6,954 nt of DNA from Methanomicrobiaceae archaeon UBA436 (GTDB taxonomy: Archaea > Halobacteriota > Methanomicrobia > Methanomicrobiales > Methanoculleaceae): NCBI GenBank assembly GCA_002497965.1, contig DAFR01000044.1, forward strand, positions 6,492-13,445. Direction: 5' to 3'. Made by a program: the position numbers and the translations under genes. Under the pieces are notes generated by a model. The model made no database searches, had not been told where the DNA came from, and worked only from the letters and a program-made list of their open reading frames with translations. Below are positions 1-5,646 of the stretch, one piece after another. The number at the start of each line of letters is the position of its first letter. Within the stretch, counting starts at the first letter, position 1.

Positions 1-293
1 TCAGGGATATTGGTATGGTTGTCGCGGCGCTCCTATCCGCCGTGATCGTCTCGTTCCTCGGGGTGATCGGGTTTGTGGGGCTCGTCTGCCCGCACATGGT
101 GAGAAGGCTCATCGGTGACGACCAGCGCTACCTTATCCCGGGCTCCTGTGTGATGGGCGGCCTCCTCCTACTCGCCTCGGACACGGTTGCAAGGGTCATC
201 ATCGCCCCTTATGTCCTCCCGGTTGCTGTGTTAACGGCGTTTCTGGGCGCGCCGGTCTTCATCTATCTGCTCTTGCGGGGGTATAGGCGGTGA
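1..293 (+). CDS. FecCD/BtuC-family ABC transporter permease, C-terminal part (5' end outside window)
   Basis: This is the last 96 residues of an inner-membrane permease that carries an iron-chelate (siderophore or heme) or corrinoid through the membrane with a paired ATPase. The frame is open from base 3, so the gene starts upstream; the ATG at 15 is internal. The family signature GFVGLVCPH..R....DD.R.LIP lies at about residues 23-46. It matches the cytoplasmic loop and coupling-helix region that contacts the ATPase in BtuC-like proteins. Hydrophobic segments flank it at about residues 5-24, 48-66 and 72-92, and the C-terminal LPV..LTA.LGAP.F.YLL block is typical. The usual glycine after LPV is alanine here. 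The stop codon overlaps the GTG start of the ATPase gene by 4 bp, so the two are one operon. The substrate cannot be told from this fragment, because the binding protein and most of the permease are missing. Confidence 0.93.
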   Translation, partial: RDIGMVVAALLSAVIVSFLGVIGFVGLVCPHMVRRLIGDDQRYLIPGSCVMGGLLLLASDTVARVIIAPYVLPVAVLTAFLGAPVFIYLLLRGYRR

Positions 294-1060
294 TCCTCAA
301 CGTTGATGGCGTGGCGTTCAGTTACCGGAGTTCCCCGGTGATCAGGGATATCACGTTTGACCTGCGGCCGCACCAGGTGCTCGCGATCCTGGGTCCCAAC
401 GGCGTCGGAAAGACGACGCTCTTGAAGTGTATGAACGCCATCCTGCGGCCGAAGGTGGGTTCCATCCTGATCGAGGGCTCGGAGATCCTGAAAGCGGACA
501 GGTTGTCGATCGCCCGGAAGGTCGGTTACGTTCCGCAGCGGTGTGAGGCCGGCCGGATGACCGCATTCGATGCCGTCCTACTCGGCAGAAGGCCGCACAT
601 CGGCTGGGACGTGACGGAGCGCGATCTCAGGATCGTCGAGGCGGCTTTAAGGATGCTCGATCTGGAGAACCTTGCACTCCGCTACATCGACGAGATGAGC
701 GGTGGAGAACTCCAGAAGGTGAGTATCGCAAGAGCGCTTGTCCAGGAACCCCGGCTCCTTCTCCTGGATGAGCCTACGAGCAGCCTCGATCTCAAGAACC
801 AGATCGAGATCCTGGGGATCATCCGGCGGGTGACAAGAGAGCACAACGTCGCTGCGGTGATGACGATGCACGACCTTAACATGGCGCTTCGTTACGCCGA
901 TCGCTACATCCTCTTGAAAGACGGCATAATCCATGCCGCAGGGGGGCCGGAGGTGGTGACGCCGGAGACGATCGAGGCGGTCTACGGCGTTCCGGTGACT
1001 GTCGAGCGCTACAACGGTTACCGTGTCGTGGTTCCCCTGGAACCCGGCGACGGTTGCTGA
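290..1060 (+). CDS. ABC transporter ATP-binding protein, FecE/BtuD type (iron-chelate or corrinoid import)
   Basis: This 256-residue cytoplasmic ATPase powers the importer whose permease lies just upstream. All the ABC motifs are intact: Walker A GPNGVGKTT at 35-43, Q-loop glutamine 83 in GYVPQ, signature MSGGELQ at 136-142, Walker B LLLLDEP at 156-162 with catalytic Glu161, D-loop SLD at 165-167, and switch His194. The stretch after the Q-loop (FDAVLLGR.PH.GW, about 93-106) is typical of the siderophore/B12/heme class. The length is normal for that class. The GTG start at 290 sits in a GTGA overlap with the permease stop, and this implies translational coupling. Only a G-rich stretch (GCGGGGGT) precedes it, so the ribosome site is weak. 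No further importer gene follows; the next gene is convergent. Iron-siderophore, heme and cobalamin systems share these features, so the substrate is open. Confidence 0.95.
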   Translation: MILNVDGVAFSYRSSPVIRDITFDLRPHQVLAILGPNGVGKTTLLKCMNAILRPKVGSILIEGSEILKADRLSIARKVGYVPQRCEAGRMTAFDAVLLGRRPHIGWDVTERDLRIVEAALRMLDLENLALRYIDEMSGGELQKVSIARALVQEPRLLLLDEPTSSLDLKNQIEILGIIRRVTREHNVAAVMTMHDLNMALRYADRYILLKDGIIHAAGGPEVVTPETIEAVYGVPVTVERYNGYRVVVPLEPGDGC

Positions 1061-1062
1061 CC

Positions 1063-1093
1063 GGTGGGTTTACCGCTCGATCGTCGCCCCACC
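1063..1093. terminator. Possible bidirectional terminator hairpin between convergent genes (weak)
   Basis: The 34-bp gap between the ABC ATPase stop (1060) and the DUF255 stop (1095) holds GGTGGG at 1063-1068 and its complement CCCACC at 1088-1093, with a 19-nt loop that contains the palindrome CGATCG. A stem here could lie at the ends of both transcripts. There is no good T-run on either strand, and a 6-bp repeat in GC-rich DNA may be chance. Confidence 0.25.
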
Positions 1094-1094
1094 C

Positions 1095-3254
1095 TCAGAC
1101 GCCTGGTTGGTGCCGGCGTATTCCTCCGGTTCCTGCAGCCCGCAGCATCTCGTCGGGGTCGGTTGTGGGGATCCTGCAGGCGTGGTTGGTGCAGACGTAC
1201 GCAGTCACCCTCCCATCGATCATCACCATATCACGGGTAAACCCGGCTATCTCCGCGATCTCCGGTCTCTCTTCACCGGCGGGGCGGAGTATGACCACGG
1301 AACCGGGTATGTAGTGCGAGTAGATCTTCCGGACCATTGCCGCTGTATCCTCAGCTCCCGGAACCCCGGCGATGACCACCTCGGTCTTTTCTCCCTTCAT
1401 CAACTCAACCCCGGTGAGGAACGATGGGGACGCGGCGGGCGACCTAGTGACCAACCCGGCAAAGGCGCGATGTATCCTCTCCGCCGTCTCCTCGAGTTCG
1501 AGGTTCGCCGTCATCCGCCCAAGGAGATAGAGTGCGTACATGGCCGCGCTGTTACCGGATGGGGTAGCCCCATCGTAGACCGGTTTCTGGCGGACGGGGG
1601 TGTCGGCATCGTCCGGGACGAAGAAGAATCCGCCGTTGTCAGGGTCCTGGTAGTGTTCGATGAGGTCGTTTGCGAGTTCGAGTGCGGTCTGGAGGTATTT
1701 CGGGGAGAAAGAGGCCTCGTAGTCCTCGATTAGAGCCAGTAGCATGAACGCGCAGTCATCGAGGGTGGCCGCAAGACCGGCCTCACCCTGTCTGTAGCGG
1801 TGAAGCAGCCTTCCGTCCGGTCTCCGGAGGTTGTTGAGGAGAAACGCGGTCGCCCTCTCTGCTGCTGCCAGGTATTCCGGGTCGTCAAAGACCCGTGCGG
1901 CTCTTGCAAGGGCAGCGATCATGAGGGCGTTCCAGTCGGTAAGGATCTTGTCGTCCTTTGCCGGGTGGACGCGCTGCTCTCGAGAGGCAAAGAGTTTCTT
2001 TCTGGCCTCTTCCACGAACCCGGCCAGTTCCTCCTCTGTGGTCTCGAACTCCTCTGCCAGGGCTGAAAGCGGACGGCGCAGACGGAGGATGTTTCTGCCA
2101 GTTCTCCTTCCTCCGGGCCGTTCCAGGTAGTTCCCCGGCCCGGTTACACCGAAGATCCTGGAGAACATTTCTCCGTCCTCCTGACCCAGGATTTCCAGGA
2201 TCTCGTTCTTCGTCCAGAGGTAGAACCTTCCTTCCTCGCCCTCGCTGTCAGCATCCTCTGCCGAGTAGAAACCGCCGCCAGGATCGGTCATATCCCGCAG
2301 GACATAGGTGATGGTCTCCCGCGCGGTTCGCTCGAACTCTTCCTTCCCGCTCGCCAGGAAGGCCTCGGTGTATGCCAGAGCCAGGAGCGCCTGGTCGTAG
2401 AGCATCTTCTCAAAGTGCGGGACGAACCACTCCGCATCCGTCGAGTAGCGGTGGAACCCGTAACCGATCTGGTCGAAGATCCCGCCCTGCCGCATGGCAG
2501 AAAGCGTCTTTGCGGCCATCATGTACGCGGGCTCCTTTCCGGTGCGGCTCCAGTACCTGAGCAGGAATATGAGGTTGTGCGGCGCAGGAAACCATGGCGG
2601 GTTCCCGAATCCGCCGTTATCCCTGTCAAATCTCCTGAGGAAGGTGCTGTAGGCCTCGTCGAGGACACCTTTCGTGATCTCCGGGCCGTTTTGCGGGGTG
2701 CGGGCGGCGTTCTGGAGCGCTTCCAGCAGAAGGTTGCCGGCGTTCTCGAGATCCTGCCGCTGCGTCTCCCAGGCCCTCCTGATCTGGGGGATGAGATCGA
2801 TAAGCCCGGTCATCCCGTATCTGCTCTCTTTCGGGATGTAACTGGCAGCGAAGAATGGTTTTTTGTCAGGGGTCATGATGATGGTGAGCGGCCAGCCGAG
2901 AGTATCCGTCAGCGCCTGCGCGGCGGCCATGTAGACCTGGTCGATCTCCGGCCGCTCCTCGCGGTCAACCTTTATGCATACAAAGGTCTCGTTTAGGAGC
3001 CCTGCGACCTCCGGGTCGGCAAACGACTCCTCTGCCATGACGTGACACCAGTGACAGGTCGAGTAGCCGATGGAGAGGAATACCGGTTTTCCCTCCCGTC
3101 GTGCGCGCGAGAACGCCTCCTCCCCCCAGGGGTGCCAGTCCACGGGATTATAGGCGTGCTGCAGAAGATACGGGCTCTTCTCGTTGATCAGTCGGTTGGG
3201 CGGCGGTCTCGCCCCTCCAGGGGCCCCGGGGCCGCCTCCGTCTTGCGGGTTCAT
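1095..3254 (-). CDS. DUF255/YyaL-family protein: thioredoxin-like domain plus (alpha/alpha)6-barrel-like domain
   Basis: This 719-residue cytoplasmic protein belongs to the conserved family of bacterial YyaL and human SPATA20. The family's biochemical role is not established. The N-terminal DUF255 thioredoxin-like domain (about 20-180) has the hallmark [11 protein letters not shown] near residue 31 and a redox-type CHWC at 67-70, followed by DREERPEID at about 97-105. The rest resembles N-acylglucosamine 2-epimerase/glycoside-hydrolase (alpha/alpha)6 barrels: FHRYSTD at 267-273, [10 protein letters not shown] at 278-287, SAEDADSEG at 331-339, [14 protein letters not shown] at about 441-454 and TPSGNSAAM at 564-572. 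A late cysteine pair, VCTNHAC, lies at 687-693. The length is normal for the family. The frame stays open upstream to 3365, but I chose the ATG at 3254 because it begins just before the family homology and lies 27 bp downstream of a TATA-like box. An ATG at 3269 (724 residues) would be too close to that box. The leader residues 2-19 are rich in Gly and Pro. No signal peptide or membrane segment is seen. The gene appears monocistronic. Confidence 0.93.
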   Translation of the reverse strand: MNPQDGGGPGAPGGARPPPNRLINEKSPYLLQHAYNPVDWHPWGEEAFSRARREGKPVFLSIGYSTCHWCHVMAEESFADPEVAGLLNETFVCIKVDREERPEIDQVYMAAAQALTDTLGWPLTIIMTPDKKPFFAASYIPKESRYGMTGLIDLIPQIRRAWETQRQDLENAGNLLLEALQNAARTPQNGPEITKGVLDEAYSTFLRRFDRDNGGFGNPPWFPAPHNLIFLLRYWSRTGKEPAYMMAAKTLSAMRQGGIFDQIGYGFHRYSTDAEWFVPHFEKMLYDQALLALAYTEAFLASGKEEFERTARETITYVLRDMTDPGGGFYSAEDADSEGEEGRFYLWTKNEILEILGQEDGEMFSRIFGVTGPGNYLERPGGRRTGRNILRLRRPLSALAEEFETTEEELAGFVEEARKKLFASREQRVHPAKDDKILTDWNALMIAALARAARVFDDPEYLAAAERATAFLLNNLRRPDGRLLHRYRQGEAGLAATLDDCAFMLLALIEDYEASFSPKYLQTALELANDLIEHYQDPDNGGFFFVPDDADTPVRQKPVYDGATPSGNSAAMYALYLLGRMTANLELEETAERIHRAFAGLVTRSPAASPSFLTGVELMKGEKTEVVIAGVPGAEDTAAMVRKIYSHYIPGSVVILRPAGEERPEIAEIAGFTRDMVMIDGRVTAYVCTNHACRIPTTDPDEMLRAAGTGGIRRHQPGV

Positions 3255-3277
3255 ACCCTGAAGGTGCATACACCGGC

Positions 3278-3284
3278 TGATAAA
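3278..3284 (-). promoter_or_regulatory. TATA-like box for the DUF255 gene
   Basis: On the minus strand the sequence reads CTTTATCAG, with its TTTATCA core here. The core centre is about 27 bp before the ATG at 3254. That is the archaeal TATA-to-transcription-start distance, so the mRNA probably begins at or next to the start codon. No Shine-Dalgarno sequence is seen before that ATG, which agrees with leaderless translation. Confidence 0.55.
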
Positions 3285-3296
3285 GGTAAGTCTCTT

Positions 3297-3340
3297 CCGG
3301 CTTGCGGGAAAGAGACCTCTTCTTCGTTCCCGCAAGCCGG
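3297..3340. repeat. Perfect 14-bp inverted repeat in the divergent promoter region (candidate operator)
   Basis: CCGGCTTGCGGGAA at 3297-3310 is followed by 16 bp and then its exact reverse complement TTCCCGCAAGCCGG at 3327-3340. It lies between two outward-facing TATA-like boxes, about 12 bp upstream of the box for the DUF255 gene and 32 bp upstream of the box for the zinc-ribbon gene. If those promoters are right, neither transcript contains it, so it would act as DNA, for example as the site of a dimeric regulator. A terminator is unlikely between divergent genes. The octamer CTTGCGGG also recurs at 3242-3249. Confidence 0.75.
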
Positions 3341-3372
3341 GGTGCAGACCCGCGGCCGGGGGCATGGCGAGG

Positions 3373-3381
3373 TTTTATCTA
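3373..3381 (+). promoter_or_regulatory. TATA-like box for the zinc-ribbon gene
   Basis: TTTTATCTA is an AT-rich block in GC-rich surroundings, centred about 25 bp before the ATG at 3402. It shares the TTTATC core with the box driving the DUF255 gene in the other direction. The distance predicts a transcript starting at or very near the start codon, and there is no Shine-Dalgarno sequence before that codon. Confidence 0.6.
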
Positions 3382-3401
3382 TCAGGCCTCAAGTATCATG
3401 C

Positions 3402-3794
3402 ATGAGCGAGCGGTTCATCTTCACCCGCTACCACACCCGCTGCTACCGTTGTGGCGAGGTTGCCGATCAGATCATAAAAGCAGTCTCAGCGCAGGCGCAG
3501 GTGGTCTGTTCGGCATGCGGGGCGACCCGGATCTTCATCCCCAGGTTCGAGAACACCGGGATCTCCGGCATCTCTACGCCGATCGGGCGTTACGATCTCT
3601 GGAGCATAGAGGCCGACGGATACTGCAAACATTGCGCCGTCACCGGCCCGCACGATCTCGCGATCGGATCGGGCCACTTCACGACCCGTTGCCGCAACTG
3701 CGGCTACACCCATTTCTACCGGTTCAACCTGGAGTATATTGCGCAATGCCCGATCGATGATGAGGGGGAGGTCAGCGCTCCTCCCTCACCATAG
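3402..3794 (+). CDS. Small protein with two tandem zinc ribbons, function unknown
   Basis: This 130-residue protein has eight cysteines in two four-cysteine sets: C14xxC17 with C36xxC39, and C75xxC78 with C97xxC100. In both sets exactly 18 residues separate the two CxxC knuckles, and the second knuckle is followed by similar residues (CGATRIF and CGYTHFY). This points to two zinc ribbons that arose by duplication, joined by a linker of about 35 residues. I do not recognise the family. Such proteins often bind nucleic acid or a protein partner, but no function can be assigned. The frame is open further upstream to 3042, but that part is antisense to the DUF255 gene. The ATG at 3402 is chosen because a TATA-like box lies 25 bp before it and the cysteine-rich sequence starts there. 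No signal peptide or membrane segment is seen. The tail EVSAPPSP looks disordered. Its last 23 bp overlap the 3' end of the convergent POR delta gene. Confidence 0.85.
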   Translation: MSERFIFTRYHTRCYRCGEVADQIIKAVSAQAQVVCSACGATRIFIPRFENTGISGISTPIGRYDLWSIEADGYCKHCAVTGPHDLAIGSGHFTTRCRNCGYTHFYRFNLEYIAQCPIDDEGEVSAPPSP

Positions 3795-4017
3795 CGATGG
3801 CCTGTTTCGGGCACTCGTTTGCGCAGATACCACAACCCTTGCAGAACTCAAGGTCGATATTCAGTTCCTCGTCGATGACCCCGTCGGGGCAGTACTGGGC
3901 GCATAGCCCGCAGGCGTTGCAGGCCTCCTTATCCACCACAGGCCGGAACGTCCGCCACGATCCTGTCCTTCCCGAGGCTGCTTTGCCCGGCCTGCTGAGC
4001 GCAAGTCTCTCTCTCAT
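3772..4017 (-). CDS. porD: Pyruvate:ferredoxin oxidoreductase delta subunit (2[4Fe-4S] ferredoxin-like)
   Basis: This 81-residue subunit carries electrons from the catalytic subunits to external ferredoxin. It has two full [4Fe-4S] motifs: C33, C36, C39 with C43-Pro, and C59, C62, C65 with C69-Pro. The block before them, TGSWRTFRPVVDKEAC (about 18-33), is the hallmark of delta subunits of POR and related 2-oxoacid oxidoreductases and sets it apart from free ferredoxins. The length is normal. The ATG at 4017 overlaps the gamma stop in an ATGA arrangement, with GAGGAG 8 nt upstream. It is the last gene of the operon, and its end runs into the 3' end of the zinc-ribbon gene on the other strand. 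The corresponding subunit of 2-oxoisovalerate oxidoreductase is similar; pyruvate specificity is inferred from the whole complex. Confidence 0.93.
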   Translation of the reverse strand: MRERLALSRPGKAASGRTGSWRTFRPVVDKEACNACGLCAQYCPDGVIDEELNIDLEFCKGCGICANECPKQAIAMVREER

Positions 4018-4541
4018 ACCTTCAGCTCCTCGTATGCCGCCACAGCAGCCTTCACGTTCCTTTCGTCGTCAAACATCTCCCTTATCGCCTGCAGCGCCGA
4101 GGGGAGTGTGATCACACCCATCTTTGCGAGCGCCCCGAGCACCGGCGTGTTCAGGATCGGGCTTCCCGCGACAACCAGGTTCTGTGCGAGCGCGATCCCG
4201 GTAAGGTCGACGTGGTAACAGGTTCCCCTGCAACCATCGACAGGGTGGGCGCTGTTCAGGAGGACGGTCCCGCCGTCCTTCAGCCCTTCCAGGACGTCCA
4301 CCACGTCCATGATACTCGCGTCGAGCACGATGACCAGATCCGGTTCGTGGATCTGGCTGTAGACCTTGATCTGTTCATCGTCGATACGGACAAACGAGAC
4401 CACCGGCGCCCCGCGCCGTTCCGCCCCGTAGAACGGGCAGGCTGTTGCGTGCTTCCCGTCCCTGAAGGCCGCGAGAGCCAGGAGTTTTGCGGCTGTGACA
4501 CCGCCCTGTCCGCCCCGTGAATGGATCCTGACCTCATACAT
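4014..4541 (-). CDS. porG: Pyruvate:ferredoxin oxidoreductase gamma subunit
   Basis: This 175-residue cytoplasmic subunit corresponds to the gamma domain of 2-oxoacid:ferredoxin oxidoreductases. It contributes to complex assembly and, in related enzymes, to coenzyme A binding. The diagnostic N-terminal motif SRGGQGGVTAAKLLA is at 8-22, the conserved FYGAERRGAPV at 37-47, and NTPVLGALAKMG in the C-terminal part. The length is normal. The ATG at 4541 lies inside the 3' end of the alpha gene (8-bp overlap), with GGGGTGA ending 6 nt before it as the ribosome site. The stop overlaps the delta start by 4 bp. Gamma subunits of the pyruvate and 2-oxoisovalerate enzymes are alike, so substrate is judged from the operon as a whole. 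Confidence 0.94.
   Translation of the reverse strand: MYEVRIHSRGGQGGVTAAKLLALAAFRDGKHATACPFYGAERRGAPVVSFVRIDDEQIKVYSQIHEPDLVIVLDASIMDVVDVLEGLKDGGTVLLNSAHPVDGCRGTCYHVDLTGIALAQNLVVAGSPILNTPVLGALAKMGVITLPSALQAIREMFDDERNVKAAVAAYEELKV
4026..4031 (-). promoter_or_regulatory. Ribosome binding site of porD
   Basis: GAGGAG lies 8 nt before the ATG at 4017, inside the 3' coding end of porG. It supports this start and independent ribosome entry at the ATGA overlap. Confidence 0.6.
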
Positions 4542-5646
4542 GGTCGTTCACCCCGAACCAGGTCTCCTCACCCGGACGTCTTCCTCTGACAAAATCCGCA
4601 ATATCGTTGTATGTGACCTCCTGTCCCCCGAGGCCGGCGATCACGCTGTATGGCTCGATTCCGGTCTTCGCCCGGATTGAGTGGGCAACCACACCGCCGA
4701 AGCCGAAAGAGTAGTCGCGGTCGATGACGACGACCTCCCGCCCGGAGAGATCGAGGTCGGGGAACGGCCTGAACCAGCGCAGCCGCATCGATCCCGCTCT
4801 TATACCCTCATCGCGAAGCCGGTCGACCGCCACCTCGGCCTCTTTCCCGAACGTTCCGAGGGCAATAACGACGACATCGGCATCCTCGCACCGGTACTCC
4901 TCGGTGGGGCCGTATGAGCGGCCGAACCGGTCTGCAAACTCGTTTTCGACCTCTGCGATCACGCCCCGAGCATCGCGCATCGAGCGCTCGATGTCCCATC
5001 GGAACCGGTAATAGTTGTCCGGCCCTGTCATGGGGCCGTAACCGCGCGGGTTCTCTGTATCGATGGCGTGCGGGAGGTGGTATGGCGGCAGGAAATCGCC
5101 GATCTCCTCTGTCTCGAGCGACTGCGTGATGTGGCTGAGCGAGAACCCGTCCAGGTTGACCATCACCGGGAGGAGGACGCGCTCGTCCTCGGCGATCCTG
5201 AACGCCATCAGCGTGGCGTCATAAGCCTCCTGCACGGTTCCCACGTAGACCTGCAGCCAGCCGGTATCCCGCTGGGAGAATGCGTCGGTGTGCTCCGCCC
5301 AGGTGTTCCATCCTGGTCCCAGGGCGCGGTTTACGTTTGCCATCACGATCGGCAGACGCCCTCCTGCGGCCCAGTGGATCATCTCGTGCATGTAGAGGAG
5401 ACCGTGCGAGCTCGTCGCTGTGAACGCCCGAACGCCTCCGACGCTCGCCCCGATGCATGCCGCCATCGCAGAGTGCTCGCTCTCCACGGGGATGTAGCGG
5501 CTCTCGAGGTTGCCGGTGGTGACGTAATCGGCGATCTGCTCCACGATCTCGGTCTGGGGGGTGATCGGGTATGCGGCGATTACGCCCGGTTTTGCGGCCT
5601 TCACCGCCTCGGCCACCGCCCTGTTGCCGGTTGCAATCGTCAGCAT
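4534..5646 (-). CDS. porA: Pyruvate:ferredoxin oxidoreductase alpha subunit
   Basis: This 370-residue subunit provides the pyrimidine-binding half of the thiamine diphosphate site in the enzyme that interconverts pyruvate and acetyl-CoA plus CO2 with ferredoxin. YPITPQT at 26-32 and PVESEHSAMAACIGAS at 53-68 are the signature blocks of the family. They are followed by TATSSHGLLYMHE at 76-88, NVNRALGPGW at 104-113 (Arg107 probably matches the arginine that binds the pyruvate carboxylate) and SQRDTGW at 124-130. The C-terminal domain has LRWFRPFP at 289-296 and DRDYSFGFGG at 309-318. The NVNRALGPGWNTW stretch resembles methanogen POR; related 2-oxoisovalerate enzymes are close, so substrate is likely but not certain. 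The ATG at 5646 overlaps the beta gene by 7 bp and has a very strong ribosome site (GAGGAGGAGGG). The 3' end overlaps porG by 8 bp. Confidence 0.94.
   Translation of the reverse strand: MLTIATGNRAVAEAVKAAKPGVIAAYPITPQTEIVEQIADYVTTGNLESRYIPVESEHSAMAACIGASVGGVRAFTATSSHGLLYMHEMIHWAAGGRLPIVMANVNRALGPGWNTWAEHTDAFSQRDTGWLQVYVGTVQEAYDATLMAFRIAEDERVLLPVMVNLDGFSLSHITQSLETEEIGDFLPPYHLPHAIDTENPRGYGPMTGPDNYYRFRWDIERSMRDARGVIAEVENEFADRFGRSYGPTEEYRCEDADVVVIALGTFGKEAEVAVDRLRDEGIRAGSMRLRWFRPFPDLDLSGREVVVIDRDYSFGFGGVVAHSIRAKTGIEPYSVIAGLGGQEVTYNDIADFVRGRRPGEETWFGVNDHV
4548..4554 (-). promoter_or_regulatory. Ribosome binding site of porG
   Basis: GGGGTGA ends 6 nt before the ATG at 4541. GGTGA pairs with the 3' end of archaeal 16S rRNA. 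The site lies within the last codons of porA. Confidence 0.5.

Noticed and set aside
1023..1733. 236-codon plus-strand open frame opposite the DUF255 gene
   Set aside because: It is a shadow of conserved minus-strand coding sequence in GC-rich DNA, begins inside the ABC ATPase gene, and shows no recognisable domain.
3297..3340. Inverted repeat as a rho-independent-style terminator
   Set aside because: It lies between divergent gene starts, has no T-run after it, and falls outside both predicted transcripts.
3255..3365. N-terminal extension of the DUF255 gene to 3365
   Set aside because: The added residues are Arg-rich and unlike the family, and they would place the promoter box and inverted repeat inside the coding region.
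3042..3401. Upstream extension of the zinc-ribbon frame (start at 3042)
   Set aside because: It is antisense to the conserved start of the DUF255 gene, crosses the divergent promoter and inverted repeat, and has no cysteine-rich or family-like sequence. The TATA-like box at 3373 fixes the start at 3402.
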